A DNA stretch of 64,000 nucleotides from positions 103,074 through 167,073 of the forward strand of contig NZ_LMIB01000017.1 of the NCBI RefSeq assembly GCF_001429065.1, in the 5' to 3' direction. A model generated the notes under the pieces. The model saw only the letters and a program-made list of their open reading frames with translations, did not search any database and had not been told where the DNA came from. This DNA comes from Sphingomonas sp. Root710. GTDB lineage: Bacteria > Pseudomonadota > Alphaproteobacteria > Sphingomonadales > Sphingomonadaceae. Made by a program: the position numbers and the translations under genes. Shown piece by piece: positions 8,414-17,110 of this stretch. Each line of letters begins with the position of its first letter. Within the stretch, counting starts at the first letter, position 1.

Positions 8414-9616
8414 TCAAACCCGTTCGACGGCGAGAGCGATGCCCTGGCCGACACCGATGCACATCGTGCACAGCGCCTTTTCCGCGCCGCGCCGCTGCAA
8501 TTCTTCGACCGCAGTGAGGACGAGCCGCGCGCCCGACATGCCGAGCGGGTGGCCCAGCGCGATCGCGCCGCCATTGGGGTTCACATGCGCGGCGTCATCG
8601 GGCAGGCCGAGCCGGCGGAGGACGGCGAGCCCCTGGCTGGCGAAGGCTTCGTTGAGCTCGACCAGATCGATGTCGCCGATCGACATGCCGAGCCGGGCGA
8701 GCAGCTTTTCGGAGGCCGGGGCGGGCCCGATGCCCATGATGCGCGGCTCGACGCCGGCCACCGCGCCGCCCAGCACACGGGCGCGCGGCGTGAGGCCGTG
8801 GCGGCGGACGGCGGCCTCGCTCGCGACGATGATCGCGGCGGCGCCGTCGTTGACGCCCGACGCATTGCCCGCGGTGATCGTGCCGTCGGGGCGGACGATC
8901 GGCCTGAGCTTGCCCAGCGCTTCCATGCTGGTTTCGCGCGGATGTTCGTCGCGGGTGACCATGATGGGATCGCCCTTCTTCTGCGGCACCGGCACCGCGA
9001 CGATCTCGGCATCGAAGCGCCCGCTGGCCTGCGCGGCGGCGGCGCGGCGCTGGCTCTCGACCGCGAACTTGTCCTGATCCTCGCGGCTGACCGCGAAGTC
9101 CTGCGCGACATTCTCGGCGGTCTCGGGCATCGAATCGATGCCGAAGCCGGCCTTCAGCGCCTTGTTGACGAAGCGCCAGCCAATCGTCGTATCATAGACC
9201 GCATTGGCGCGGCTGAACGCGCTGTCGGCCTTGGGCATGACGAAGGGGGCGCGGCTCATGCTCTCGACGCCACCTGCGACGATCAGGTCGGCCTCGCCCG
9301 CCTTGATAGCGCGGGCGGCATAGGCGACCGCGTCCATGCCCGATCCGCACAGCCGGTTGATCGTGGTGCCCGGCGCGGTGGTGCCCAGGCCGCCGAGCAG
9401 CGCCGCCATGCGGGCGACGTTGCGATTGTCCTCGCCCGCCTGATTGGCGCAGCCGAGGATGATATCGTCGAGCGCGGCCCAGTCGATGCCCGCATTGCGC
9501 TCACGCAGCGCCGCGAGCGGGATCGCGGCGAGATCGTCGGGCCGCACGCTGGCGAGCGCGCCGCCATAGCGGCCGATCGGGGTGCGGATCGCGTCGCAGA
9601 TGAAGGCTTCGGCCAT
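8414..9616 (-). CDS. paaJ: 3-oxoadipyl-CoA / 3-oxo-5,6-dehydrosuberyl-CoA thiolase (PaaJ)
   Basis: This 400-residue thiolase cleaves 3-oxoacyl-CoA intermediates with CoA to release acetyl-CoA, and succinyl-CoA in the last turn. The nucleophile is C90 in NRLCGSGMDA; the second active-site set is H356 in GGAIALGHPLG and C386 in CTMCIGVGQG. It starts 3 bases after paaI in a paaH-paaI-paaJ operon. PcaF of the protocatechuate pathway is a close relative, but no other pca gene is present, so PaaJ is preferred. Confidence 0.92.
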   Translation of the reverse strand: MAEAFICDAIRTPIGRYGGALASVRPDDLAAIPLAALRERNAGIDWAALDDIILGCANQAGEDNRNVARMAALLGGLGTTAPGTTINRLCGSGMDAVAYAARAIKAGEADLIVAGGVESMSRAPFVMPKADSAFSRANAVYDTTIGWRFVNKALKAGFGIDSMPETAENVAQDFAVSREDQDKFAVESQRRAAAAQASGRFDAEIVAVPVPQKKGDPIMVTRDEHPRETSMEALGKLRPIVRPDGTITAGNASGVNDGAAAIIVASEAAVRRHGLTPRARVLGGAVAGVEPRIMGIGPAPASEKLLARLGMSIGDIDLVELNEAFASQGLAVLRRLGLPDDAAHVNPNGGAIALGHPLGMSGARLVLTAVEELQRRGAEKALCTMCIGVGQGIALAVERV

Positions 9617-9619
9617 GAC

Positions 9620-10054
9620 TTACTCCTCGATGGGCAGGACCGGTCCGCCGATGGCGCGGGACAGACCCTGAAATTGGGCGACGGGGCGGCCGTCGGCGGT
9701 GCGGACATCGACCCGGTAGGAACCGGTGCGGCCGATGACGGCATCCTCGCGGGCTTCGGCGATCAGCACATCGCCTTCGCGCGGAGCCGACAGGAAATGG
9801 ATCGACGCCTGCTGGGCGACGGTCGCCTGGTTGCGGCTGTTGCAGGCATAGGCGAAGGCGGTGTCCGCCAGCGCAAAGATCATCCCGCCATGGCCGGTGC
9901 CGAGGCCGTTGAGCATGTCCGCGCGCAGGGTCATCCGCACCCGCGCATAGCCTTCGGTCGCCTCATCAAGGGTCAGGCCCCAGGCGGGGGCGGTGCCCTC
10001 GCGGGCGTGCATCTCCGTCGCGACGCGGCGGGCGAGATCGTCGGCTATGGTCAT
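9620..10054 (-). CDS. paaI: Hydroxyphenylacetyl-CoA thioesterase PaaI
   Basis: PaaI is a hot-dog thioesterase that rescues CoA from dead-end aromatic thioesters. The 144-residue protein has the family core GTGHGGMIFALADTAFAYACN, with the expected Asp in that helix. The start at 10054 overlaps the paaH stop (ATGA), while the longer frame to 10417 lies wholly inside paaH. It sits between paaH and paaJ, as a housekeeping helper of the pathway. Confidence 0.92.
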   Translation of the reverse strand: MTIADDLARRVATEMHAREGTAPAWGLTLDEATEGYARVRMTLRADMLNGLGTGHGGMIFALADTAFAYACNSRNQATVAQQASIHFLSAPREGDVLIAEAREDAVIGRTGSYRVDVRTADGRPVAQFQGLSRAIGGPVLPIEE

Positions 10055-11508
10055 GGCGCACCGAAATAGCTGGAGGGCTGGTACATCGCATCGCCGCTGG
10101 CGGTGGCGATATTGTCGAGCGCGGCGCGGACGCGGCCTTGGCCGACCCGGCGGGCCCAGCCCAGCGGGCCTTCGGGGTGGTTCGCGCCGTGGATCATTGC
10201 GTCGTCGATCCCGTCGGCGTCGGCGACGTCGTCGGTCACCGCGTCGGCGGCGGCGTTGGCGAGCTGGGCGAGGGTGCGCAGCACGATCTGGCCGGGGCGG
10301 TCGGGGATGACCAGCACCTTGCGGCCGATCGCCTGGAGCAGCCCGGCGGCGGCTTCCGCGTGGGCGGGGGAGGTCGCGCTGATCACGCTGACCGACGCGC
10401 TGGCGAAGTCGCGGCACTGGTCGATCAGCACATCGACACCCGGACGCTCGCCGAGCGGGCGTCCGTCGCCGAGCGCCATCATGCTGTTCCCGATCCGGGC
10501 CATGTCGGCGCCGATCGCCGGACCATCCGTCACCGCGATACCGGCTGCGCGGGCCTCGGCGCCAAGGGGAGCGAGCTGGTCGAGCTGATATATCGCGATC
10601 GATGCGGGCGCAGCGGCCGGGGCGGCATAGGGCGGCGCGGGCAGGTCCTGCGCATAATCATAGACGCCCGTGCCGGATTTCCGGCCGAGCTGGCCGCCGT
10701 CGCGCAGCGCGCGTTGCGCGTCCTGCGGGCGGAAGCGGGTCTTGCCGTCGTAGGAGTCGTAGACCGAAGAGGCGACGGCGAAGTTGACGTCGTGGCCGAT
10801 CAGATCGGCGAGCGCGAGTGGGCCCATGCGGAAGCCGCCCCCGCCGGTCAGCGCCGCGTCGATCAGCGCGGGATCGATCCCTTCGCCGAGCGCGGCGAAG
10901 CCCTCGCCATAATAGGGCCGGGCGACCCGATTGACGATGAAGCCGGGCACGTCACGGACGATGACGGGGCGCTTGCCCCAGGCGCGCATCAGGTCCGCCG
11001 CGGCATTGACCGCGGCCGGGTCGGTTGCCGGGCCGGCGATCACCTCGACCAGCTTCATTGCGGGTACGGGATTGAAGAAGTGAAGGCCGAGAAAGCGTTC
11101 GGGCCGGTCGAGGATGGCCGCGATGTCGCCGATGCCGAGCGAGGAGGTGTTGCTGGCGATCAGCGCATCGGGCGGCATCGCCCCAGCGAGCGCGGTCACC
11201 AGAGCCTGCTTGATGTCGAGCCGCTCGACGATCGCCTCGATCGCCAGCGCATGGCCAGCCGTGGCGGCGATGTCGGTCGCCCAGGTGATCCGCGCGGCGA
11301 TGGCGTCGCGCGCCGATTCGTCTAGCCGCCCCTTGCGCAGTGCCTGATCCAGCGCGGCGGCGACGGTCGCGCGGCCGCGCTCCAGCGCGTCCTCCGCCTG
11401 ATCGATGACGGTGACGGGATGGCCCGCGGTCGCCGCCACCTGGGCGATACCCGCGCCCATGGTGCCGGCGCCGATGACGGCGATCGGGGCGTTGCTGCGA
11501 ATCTCCAT
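10051..11508 (-). CDS. paaH: 3-hydroxyadipyl-CoA dehydrogenase PaaH
   Basis: PaaH oxidises 3-hydroxyadipyl-CoA to 3-oxoadipyl-CoA with NAD. The 485-residue protein begins with the Rossmann motif VIGAGTMGAGIAQ (11-23), has the catalytic-His segment GLHFFNPVPAMKLVEV, and a duplicated C-terminal 3-hydroxyacyl-CoA dehydrogenase domain, the usual layout of PaaH. It is the first gene of the leftward paaHIJ operon. The control region it shares with rightward paaG holds the palindrome at 11548-11567. Confidence 0.92.
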   Translation of the reverse strand: MEIRSNAPIAVIGAGTMGAGIAQVAATAGHPVTVIDQAEDALERGRATVAAALDQALRKGRLDESARDAIAARITWATDIAATAGHALAIEAIVERLDIKQALVTALAGAMPPDALIASNTSSLGIGDIAAILDRPERFLGLHFFNPVPAMKLVEVIAGPATDPAAVNAAADLMRAWGKRPVIVRDVPGFIVNRVARPYYGEGFAALGEGIDPALIDAALTGGGGFRMGPLALADLIGHDVNFAVASSVYDSYDGKTRFRPQDAQRALRDGGQLGRKSGTGVYDYAQDLPAPPYAAPAAAPASIAIYQLDQLAPLGAEARAAGIAVTDGPAIGADMARIGNSMMALGDGRPLGERPGVDVLIDQCRDFASASVSVISATSPAHAEAAAGLLQAIGRKVLVIPDRPGQIVLRTLAQLANAAADAVTDDVADADGIDDAMIHGANHPEGPLGWARRVGQGRVRAALDNIATASGDAMYQPSSYFGAP

Positions 11509-11547
11509 GCGTCCTCAGGTAGCGCCGAAAAAGAGGGTTGCCAATAA

Positions 11548-11567
11548 TAGTCTGACCGGGCAGTCTA
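11548..11567. promoter_or_regulatory. PaaR-type operator between paaH and paaG
   Basis: The 20 bases TAGTCTGACCGGGCAGTCTA form a near-perfect palindrome (TAGNCTGNCCGGNCAGNCTA). It lies between divergent paaH (start 11508) and paaG (start 11598). Aligned with the site at 8385-8404, both fit TAGNCYGACYRGRCRGTCNA. A TATTAT sequence suitable as a -10 box toward paaH lies immediately to its left. The shared pattern argues for one regulator acting on all three paa transcription units. Confidence 0.7.
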
Positions 11568-11597
11568 TTAAAGCAATCGACGGGAGCAAGCGGCAAG

Positions 11598-12389
11598 GTG
11601 ACGTTCGAGACGATAGAGTTCGGCATATCGGACGGGATCGCGCGCCTGACGCTCAACCGGCCCGACCGGCTCAACAGCTTCACCGTTCAGATGCACGGCG
11701 AAGTCGCTGCCGCGCTCGACCGGGTCGAGGCCGATGCGAGCGTGCGCACCCTGGTGCTGACCGGCGCGGGGCGCGGCTTCTGCGCGGGACAGGACCTGGG
11801 CGACCGCGCCGTCGCGCCGGGCGGCGCTGCTGTCGATCTGGGCGATTCGGTCGAGCGTTTCTACGCCCCGCTGATCCGGCGGCTGAGCAATCTGCCGATG
11901 CCGGTGATCTGCGCGGTCAACGGCGTCGCGGCCGGGGCGGGGGCGAATATCGCGCTCGCCTGCGACATCGTCATCGCCGCGCGCAGCGCGAAGTTCATCC
12001 AGTCCTTCGCCAATATCGGGCTGATCCCCGATTCGGGCGGCACCTGGATATTGCCCCGGCTGATCGGCCAGGCGCGCGCGCTCGGCCTCGCGCTGACCGG
12101 CGAGCCGCTGCCCGCCGAGACCGCGGCGAGCTGGGGCATGATCTGGAAATGCGTCGACGACGATGCGCTGGCCGCCGAGGTCGACGCTCTGGCCGCGCGC
12201 TTCGCCAAGGGGCCGACCAAGGGGCTCGCCCGGACCAAGGCGCTGATCCGCGGCTCCTCGCTCAAATCGCTCGATGACGAGCTCGACATCGAGCGCGACG
12301 CGATGCGCGAGCTCGGCTTCGGCCACGATTATCAGGAAGGCGTCGCCGCCTTCATGGCCAAGCGGCCGCCCGTTTTCACCGGCCGCTGA
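11598..12389 (+). CDS. paaG: 1,2-epoxyphenylacetyl-CoA isomerase PaaG
   Basis: PaaG is a crotonase-fold isomerase that converts ring-1,2-epoxyphenylacetyl-CoA to oxepin-CoA and also shifts double bonds later in the route. The 263-residue protein has TGAGRGFCAGQDLGDRA (56-72), typical of PaaG, and VNGVAAGAGANIALACD for the oxyanion hole; IGLIPDSGGTW contains the Asp in place of the Glu of ordinary hydratases. It starts with GTG at 11598 behind GGGAG. It is followed after 20 bp by paaZ and is divergent from paaH. Confidence 0.93.
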   Translation: MTFETIEFGISDGIARLTLNRPDRLNSFTVQMHGEVAAALDRVEADASVRTLVLTGAGRGFCAGQDLGDRAVAPGGAAVDLGDSVERFYAPLIRRLSNLPMPVICAVNGVAAGAGANIALACDIVIAARSAKFIQSFANIGLIPDSGGTWILPRLIGQARALGLALTGEPLPAETAASWGMIWKCVDDDALAAEVDALAARFAKGPTKGLARTKALIRGSSLKSLDDELDIERDAMRELGFGHDYQEGVAAFMAKRPPVFTGR

Positions 12390-12409
12390 TCCTCGCTTCA
12401 AAGGACCAT

Positions 12410-14440
12410 ATGATGACTCTCGCCCTTCTCAACTACGCCGCCGACGCCTGGGTCGCACCGACCGGCGGGACCGAGCAGGTCCGTTCCGCGGTCTCGGGAG
12501 AGGTCGTCGCGACCCTCAGCAGCCAGGGTCTCGATTTCAAGGCGATGCTCGATCACGCCCGCAAGGTGGGCGGCCCGGCGCTGCGCGCGATGACCTTCCA
12601 TGCCCGCGCCCGGATGATCAAGGCGCTGGCGCAGGCGCTGATGGAGCGCAAGGAAGAGCTGTACGCGCTGTCCTGGGCGACCGGCGCCACCCGCATGGAC
12701 AGCTGGATCGATATCGAGGGCGGCGCGGGCACGCTGTTCACCACCTCGTCCAAGGGCCGCCGCGAGCTGCCCGACGATACCATCGTGATCGACGGCGCGC
12801 TGGAACCGATCGGCAAGCGCGGCACCTTCGCCGGCCAGCATGTCTACACGTCGCTGCACGGCGCGGCGGTGCACATCAACGCCTATAATTTCCCGGTGTG
12901 GGGCATGCTGGAGAAGCTCGGACCGACGTTGCTGGGCGGCGTGCCGGCGATCGTCAAGCCGGCGTCGTCGACCGGCTATGTCGCCGAAGCCGCCTTCCGC
13001 ATCATGATCGAATCGGGCGTGTTGCCCGACGGCGCGCTGCAGCTCGTCATGGGGTCTGCGGGCGATCTGCTCGATCATCTCACCTGTCAGGACGTCGTGT
13101 CCTTCACCGGATCGGCGGCCACCGCGATGAAGCTGCAGGCGCATCCGGTGATCGCGCGCGAGTCGGTCCGTTTCGTTGCCGAGCGCGACTCGCTCAACGC
13201 TTCGGTGCTCGGCCCCGACGCGACCCCGGACAGCCCCGAGTTCGACCTGTTCATCAAGGAGGTCGCGCGCGAGATGACGGTGAAGGCGGGGCAGAAGTGC
13301 ACCGCGATCCGCCGTGCCTTCGTACCCGCCGCGCTGCTCGACGCCGCCGAGGCGGCGTTGCAGGCGCGGCTCGCCAAGGTGGTGGTCGGCGACCCGCAGG
13401 TCGAGGGCGTCACGATGGGCCCGCTCGCCAGCCTGAGCCAGCTCGAGGACGTCCGCAGCCGCGCCCGCGCCATGGCGAAGGAATCGAAGCTGAGCTTCGG
13501 CGATATCGACAAGGTCACGGTGACCGGTGGAGCCGAAGGGCAGGGCGCGTTCATCTCGCCGCTGCTGTTCCGCAGCGACGATCCCTGGAGCGCACAGCTG
13601 GTCCACGACGTCGAGGCGTTCGGCCCGGTTTCGACCCTGATGCCGTACAAGGATCTCGACGATGCGATCGCGCTGGCCAATCGCGGCATGGGCAGCCTCG
13701 CATTGTCCTTCTTCACCTATGATCCGCAGGTCGCGCGTGACTTCGTGCTGGGCGCGGCGGCCTTCCATGGCCGCATCGTCCTGATCGATCGCGACAGCGC
13801 CAAGGAATCGACCGGCCATGGATCGCCGCTGCCGATGCTGATCCATGGCGGCCCCGGCCGCGCGGGCGGCGGTGAGGAGATGGGCGGCGTGCGCGGCGTG
13901 AAGCATTATATGCAGCGCTCGGCCTTGCAGGGTAATCCGCGCGTGCTGTCGGCGATCACCGGTCAGTGGCTGACCGGCGCGCCGCAGCCGACCGGCGATG
14001 TCCACCCCTTCCGCCAGCGCTTCGGCGAACTGGCGATCGGCTACACGCTCAACACCGCGTCGCGGATCGTGACGCTCGAGGATATCGAGCATTTCGCCAA
14101 CTTCACCGGCGACACCTTCTACGCGCATATGGATGAGGAGGCCGCCGCGGCGAACCCCTTCTTCCCGGGCAGGGTGGCGCATGGCTATCTGCTGCTGTCC
14201 TTCGCCGCCGGGCTGTTCGTCGATCCCGCGCCGGGCCCGGTGCTGGCCAATTACGGTCTGGAAGGGCTGCGCTTCGTCAAGCCGGTCTCGCCAGGCGAGT
14301 CGATCAAGGTGTCGCTGACCGTCAAGTCGAAGACCCAGCGCAACGACGAATATGGAGAGGTCCGCTGGGCGGTGTCGATCACCGACAGCGCCGACGAACT
14401 CTGCGCCACCTATGACCTTCTGACGATGAACGCCATCTGA
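12410..14440 (+). CDS. paaZ: Bifunctional oxepin-CoA hydrolase / 3-oxo-5,6-dehydrosuberyl-CoA semialdehyde dehydrogenase PaaZ
   Basis: PaaZ opens the oxepin-CoA ring and then oxidises the reactive aldehyde. The 676-residue chain has an N-terminal aldehyde dehydrogenase domain (FTGSAAT for NADP binding, FVAERDSLNAS with the general-base Glu, catalytic C297 in GQKCTAIRRA) and a C-terminal MaoC hot-dog domain from about residue 540 (FTGDTFYAHMDEEAA with D568 and H573). Both catalytic centres look intact. The gene begins ATGATG at 12410 after AAGGA, so translation may use either ATG. It sits between paaG and paaR. Confidence 0.96.
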   Translation: MMTLALLNYAADAWVAPTGGTEQVRSAVSGEVVATLSSQGLDFKAMLDHARKVGGPALRAMTFHARARMIKALAQALMERKEELYALSWATGATRMDSWIDIEGGAGTLFTTSSKGRRELPDDTIVIDGALEPIGKRGTFAGQHVYTSLHGAAVHINAYNFPVWGMLEKLGPTLLGGVPAIVKPASSTGYVAEAAFRIMIESGVLPDGALQLVMGSAGDLLDHLTCQDVVSFTGSAATAMKLQAHPVIARESVRFVAERDSLNASVLGPDATPDSPEFDLFIKEVAREMTVKAGQKCTAIRRAFVPAALLDAAEAALQARLAKVVVGDPQVEGVTMGPLASLSQLEDVRSRARAMAKESKLSFGDIDKVTVTGGAEGQGAFISPLLFRSDDPWSAQLVHDVEAFGPVSTLMPYKDLDDAIALANRGMGSLALSFFTYDPQVARDFVLGAAAFHGRIVLIDRDSAKESTGHGSPLPMLIHGGPGRAGGGEEMGGVRGVKHYMQRSALQGNPRVLSAITGQWLTGAPQPTGDVHPFRQRFGELAIGYTLNTASRIVTLEDIEHFANFTGDTFYAHMDEEAAAANPFFPGRVAHGYLLLSFAAGLFVDPAPGPVLANYGLEGLRFVKPVSPGESIKVSLTVKSKTQRNDEYGEVRWAVSITDSADELCATYDLLTMNAI

Positions 14441-14514
14441 GAGGGGCGCAGGTGACGGACCGGCGAGGAGTTTCTACAAGCGCCGTCTGACGAGCGACGG
14501 GGACATAGGAACGC

Positions 14515-15099
14515 ATGGCACGGACGCAGGCCGCCGATTATGGGGAACGCCGCGAGGCGATGCTGGATCAGGCGGCGGCGCTGTTCGCGCGCGCCGGCTT
14601 CCAGGGCGCGTCGATGACCGACCTTGCCGCGGCCTGCAAAGTCTCCAAGTCGCTGCTCTACCATTATTTCCCGTCCAAGGAGGACGTGCTGTTCGAGGTG
14701 ATGAGCTCGCATCTCGAGCAGCTCGTCGATGATGTGAACGAGGCGATCGAGCGGGGGCAGGGCGACAGCGACAAGGTCAACGCGCTGATCCATGCCTTCA
14801 TGCGGCACTATGCGGGCGCGGCGGACCGGCACAAGGTGCTGCTCAACGAACTCGGCAACCTGCCCGAGGACCGGCGCGGCGTGATCGTCGGCAAGCAGCG
14901 GTCGATCATCGATGCGGTCCAACTGCTTCTCGCCAAGCTGCCGGGCTCGCCCAAGGATGCGCCGCGCCTGCGCGCCTTCACCATGTTGCTGTTCGGGATG
15001 ATCAACTGGACCCACACCTGGTTCGATCCGGCGGGGCCGGTCTCGCCCGACGAGCTGGCCGATATGGTGTCGGGGCTTATCCTTCCCAGCGCACGCTAG
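14515..15099 (+). CDS. paaR: TetR-family phenylacetate-pathway repressor PaaR
   Basis: The 194-residue protein has a TetR N-terminal helix-turn-helix (AAALFARAGFQGASMTDLA then KSLLYHYFPSKEDVL, about residues 20-60) and a ligand-binding C-terminal part. TetR-type PaaR takes the place of the GntR-like PaaX of enterobacteria in many beta- and alphaproteobacteria and responds to phenylacetyl-CoA. It is the last rightward gene of the cluster. The palindromes at 8385 and 11548 are its likely operators. No copy of the palindrome is seen directly before paaR itself, which would be controlled through paaG. Confidence 0.85.
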   Translation: MARTQAADYGERREAMLDQAAALFARAGFQGASMTDLAAACKVSKSLLYHYFPSKEDVLFEVMSSHLEQLVDDVNEAIERGQGDSDKVNALIHAFMRHYAGAADRHKVLLNELGNLPEDRRGVIVGKQRSIIDAVQLLLAKLPGSPKDAPRLRAFTMLLFGMINWTHTWFDPAGPVSPDELADMVSGLILPSAR

Positions 15100-15124
15100 G
15101 TCTATTCTGAGCGGATTCAAACCC

Positions 15125-15264
15125 ATCCGCTCATCCTGAGTAGCCCCTTCGACTGCCTTGCAGGCGCTCAGGACAGGCAGTGAGCTTGTCGAAATGGCGT
15201 ATCGAAGGAGGGTCCTTCGATACGGGCCTTCGCCAGGCTCAGTCCCTACTCAGGATGAGCGGAT
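15125..15264. repeat. Palindromic intergenic element with 19-bp terminal inverted repeats
   Basis: Identical 19-base inverted arms lie at 15125-15143 and 15246-15264 (right arm CTACTCAGGATGAGCGGAT). Inside is a perfect hairpin with 11-base arms, GTATCGAAGGA at 15199-15209 and its complement at 15213-15223, around a GGG loop. The element fills the space between the convergent paaR and Lrp-type genes. Its form is that of REP/MITE-like repeats, and the stems may also stop transcription from both sides. No protein is encoded. Confidence 0.75.
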
Positions 15265-15282
15265 TTATGAGGTCCGCACGGC

Positions 15283-15759
15283 TCACAACGGAATGCTGGT
15301 CTTGTACTTCACGCATTTGAGCGAGAAGTGCGACGCGGAGGAGGCGACGTCCTGCGCCAATATCTCCTGCATCAATATCTCCTCATATTCCTTGACGCTG
15401 CCGACCACGAGCCGGACCAGATAGTCCCACTCGCCCGACATCGAGAAGCACTCCATGATATTGTCGTGCTGCTGGGCAAACTCCTCGAACTTGCGGCGGG
15501 CGTCGCGATCATGCGCCTTCATGCGAACCTGGCAGAGCACATCGAGGCCCCGGCCGACCCGCTCGCGGTCGAGCAGGCGCACCGCCGGGCCGAGCACGCC
15601 CTTCTCCTCTAGCGCGCGGATGCGCCGCCAGCAGGATGCCTGTGACGCGCCGACTTCCACCGCCAGATCGGCATGGCTGATATTGCCGCGCTGCTGCAGG
15701 CTGGTCAGAATCTTGCGGTCCAGCGCATCGAGGATGATGGGGAGATTATTGTCTTTCAT
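15283..15759 (-). CDS. Lrp/AsnC-family transcriptional regulator
   Basis: This 158-residue protein has an N-terminal winged helix (LDALDRKILTSLQQRGNIS, then GASQASCWRRIRALEEKGVL, about 10-56) and a C-terminal RAM ligand-binding domain (FSMSGEWDYLVRLVV). Proteins of this group sense amino acids and often regulate a neighbouring, divergent catabolic gene. Here the divergent neighbour is an aromatic/aspartate-type aminotransferase followed by an E1/E2 pair, so an aromatic amino acid is the likely effector. That effector assignment is inference. Confidence 0.9.
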   Translation of the reverse strand: MKDNNLPIILDALDRKILTSLQQRGNISHADLAVEVGASQASCWRRIRALEEKGVLGPAVRLLDRERVGRGLDVLCQVRMKAHDRDARRKFEEFAQQHDNIMECFSMSGEWDYLVRLVVGSVKEYEEILMQEILAQDVASSASHFSLKCVKYKTSIPL

Positions 15760-15846
15760 ATTTCACCATGATGCGGAACGTTTAATTCAAATCAATGGCT
15801 GAACATGCCAAATCTGAAAAGCAATATGCAAGCAATATGAGATAAA

Positions 15847-15869
15847 TGCATCCCGATAATGGGGATGCA
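15847..15869 (+). promoter_or_regulatory. Hairpin overlapping the ribosome site of the aminotransferase gene
   Basis: TGCATCCC (15847-15854) can pair with GGGATGCA (15862-15869) across a seven-base loop. The right arm includes the GGGGAT that serves as ribosome site for the ATG at 15873. In RNA the stem could mask that site; in DNA it could be part of an operator for the divergent Lrp-type regulator. If translation begins at the earlier ATG at 15846, the stem is inside the coding region. Confidence 0.35.
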
Positions 15870-15872
15870 GAT

Positions 15873-17093
15873 ATGTCGCTGAATGCCGTCGAACCATCGA
15901 CCCTTGTCGAAGCCGAGGAAGCAGGCCTGTTTCCGGGCGCGCTGAGTGCGCAGCCCGCTGATAGCCTGCTCGCCTTGATCGGGGCCTATCGCGCCGATCC
16001 GCGCGCGGGAAAGATCGATGTCGGGGTCGGCGTCTATCGCGATCCGCAGGGGCGCACCCCGGTGTTGCGCGCGGTGAAGGAGGCCGAACGCCGTCTGGTC
16101 GCCGAGCAGGAGAGCAAGGGCTATCTGGGGCCCGAAGGCGACACCGGCTTTTTCGAGGCGCTGAAGCCGGTCATCTTCGGCGATGCCGGACATGGCACGC
16201 GCCTGACCGGCCTGCAGACACCGGGTGGGACGGGCGCGTTGCGCCTCGCCGCAGAGCTGATCGCGCGCTTCAATCCGCAGGGGCGGGTCTGGATCGGTGA
16301 ACCCACCTGGCCGAACCATCATCCGATCCTGAAAGCAGCAGGCCTCGAACTCGCTGCTTATGAGCATTTCGATGTCGCGACCCAGCGGCTGACCTTCGGC
16401 CGCGCGCTTGACGCGCTGGGGCAGGCGAAGCGCGGTGACGTCGCGCTGTTGCATGGCTGCTGCCACAACCCGGTCGGCGCCGATTTCGACGCGGCGCAGT
16501 GGCAGGAACTGGCCGATGTGATGCGCGCGCGCGGCGTGCTGCCGCTGATCGACCTCGCCTATCAGGGGCTGGGCCGGGGGCTCGACGAGGACGCGCAGGG
16601 GGCGCGGATCGTCCTCGACACGGTGGGCGAGGGGCTGCTCGCTTATTCGTGCGACAAGAATTTCGGTCTGTATCGCGAGCGGGTCGGCGCGCTTTACGCG
16701 TTGTCGCGCGATGCGGACACCGCATCGGTCGTCCAGTCGAACCTGCTGTCGCTGGCGCGCGCCAACTGGTCGATGCCGCCCGATCATGGCGCGGCGATCG
16801 TCCGGGTGATCCTGTCCGATCCGGCGCTGACCGCCGACTGGAAGGCCGAGCTTGCCGAGATGCGCGACCGCATCCGCGGCATCCGCATTCTGCTCGCCGC
16901 CGCCGATCCGACGCTGTCGCCGCTCACCGGCCAGCACGGCATGTTCTCGACCCTGCCGCTCACCCCGCAGCAGGTCGCCCGGCTGCGCGAGGAGCGCGGC
17001 ATCTACATGCCCGCATCGGGCCGCATCAACCTCGCCGGTCTCACCCCCGAGACCATCCATGCCTTCGTCGACGCGCTCGCGTCGCTCCGCTGA
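15873..17093 (+). CDS. Aromatic/aspartate aminotransferase, class Ia
   Basis: The 406-residue product is a class I aminotransferase of the AspC/TyrB type, which moves amino groups between aspartate or aromatic amino acids and 2-oxoglutarate. PLGs of the family are IDVGVGVYRD near residue 50, LHGCCHNPVGADF (cofactor contacts), and the Schiff-base Lys about K262 in SCDKNFGLYRERVGAL. The residue before this Lys is Asp, where the usual pattern has Ser. The ATG at 15873 follows GGGGAT; an ATG at 15846 would add nine residues. The gene is divergent from an Lrp-type regulator and 17 bp ahead of a fused 2-oxoacid dehydrogenase E1, which points to phenylalanine or tyrosine catabolism. Confidence 0.88.
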   Translation: MSLNAVEPSTLVEAEEAGLFPGALSAQPADSLLALIGAYRADPRAGKIDVGVGVYRDPQGRTPVLRAVKEAERRLVAEQESKGYLGPEGDTGFFEALKPVIFGDAGHGTRLTGLQTPGGTGALRLAAELIARFNPQGRVWIGEPTWPNHHPILKAAGLELAAYEHFDVATQRLTFGRALDALGQAKRGDVALLHGCCHNPVGADFDAAQWQELADVMRARGVLPLIDLAYQGLGRGLDEDAQGARIVLDTVGEGLLAYSCDKNFGLYRERVGALYALSRDADTASVVQSNLLSLARANWSMPPDHGAAIVRVILSDPALTADWKAELAEMRDRIRGIRILLAAADPTLSPLTGQHGMFSTLPLTPQQVARLREERGIYMPASGRINLAGLTPETIHAFVDALASLR

Positions 17094-17110
17094 ATCAGGA
17101 CGTCCTCCCC

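Noticed and set aside
8414-9616. Thiolase as PcaF of the protocatechuate pathway
   Set aside because: No other pca gene is present and the gene lies inside the paaHIJ operon, so PaaJ is the better call.
12398-14182. A 594-codon open frame antisense to paaZ
   Set aside because: It lies wholly opposite a catalytic-residue-complete paaZ and has the low-complexity composition of a shadow frame.
16499-17110. A long upstream extension of the fused E1 frame
   Set aside because: This part lies in another frame of the aminotransferase gene; the ATG at 17111 begins the family-typical sequence.
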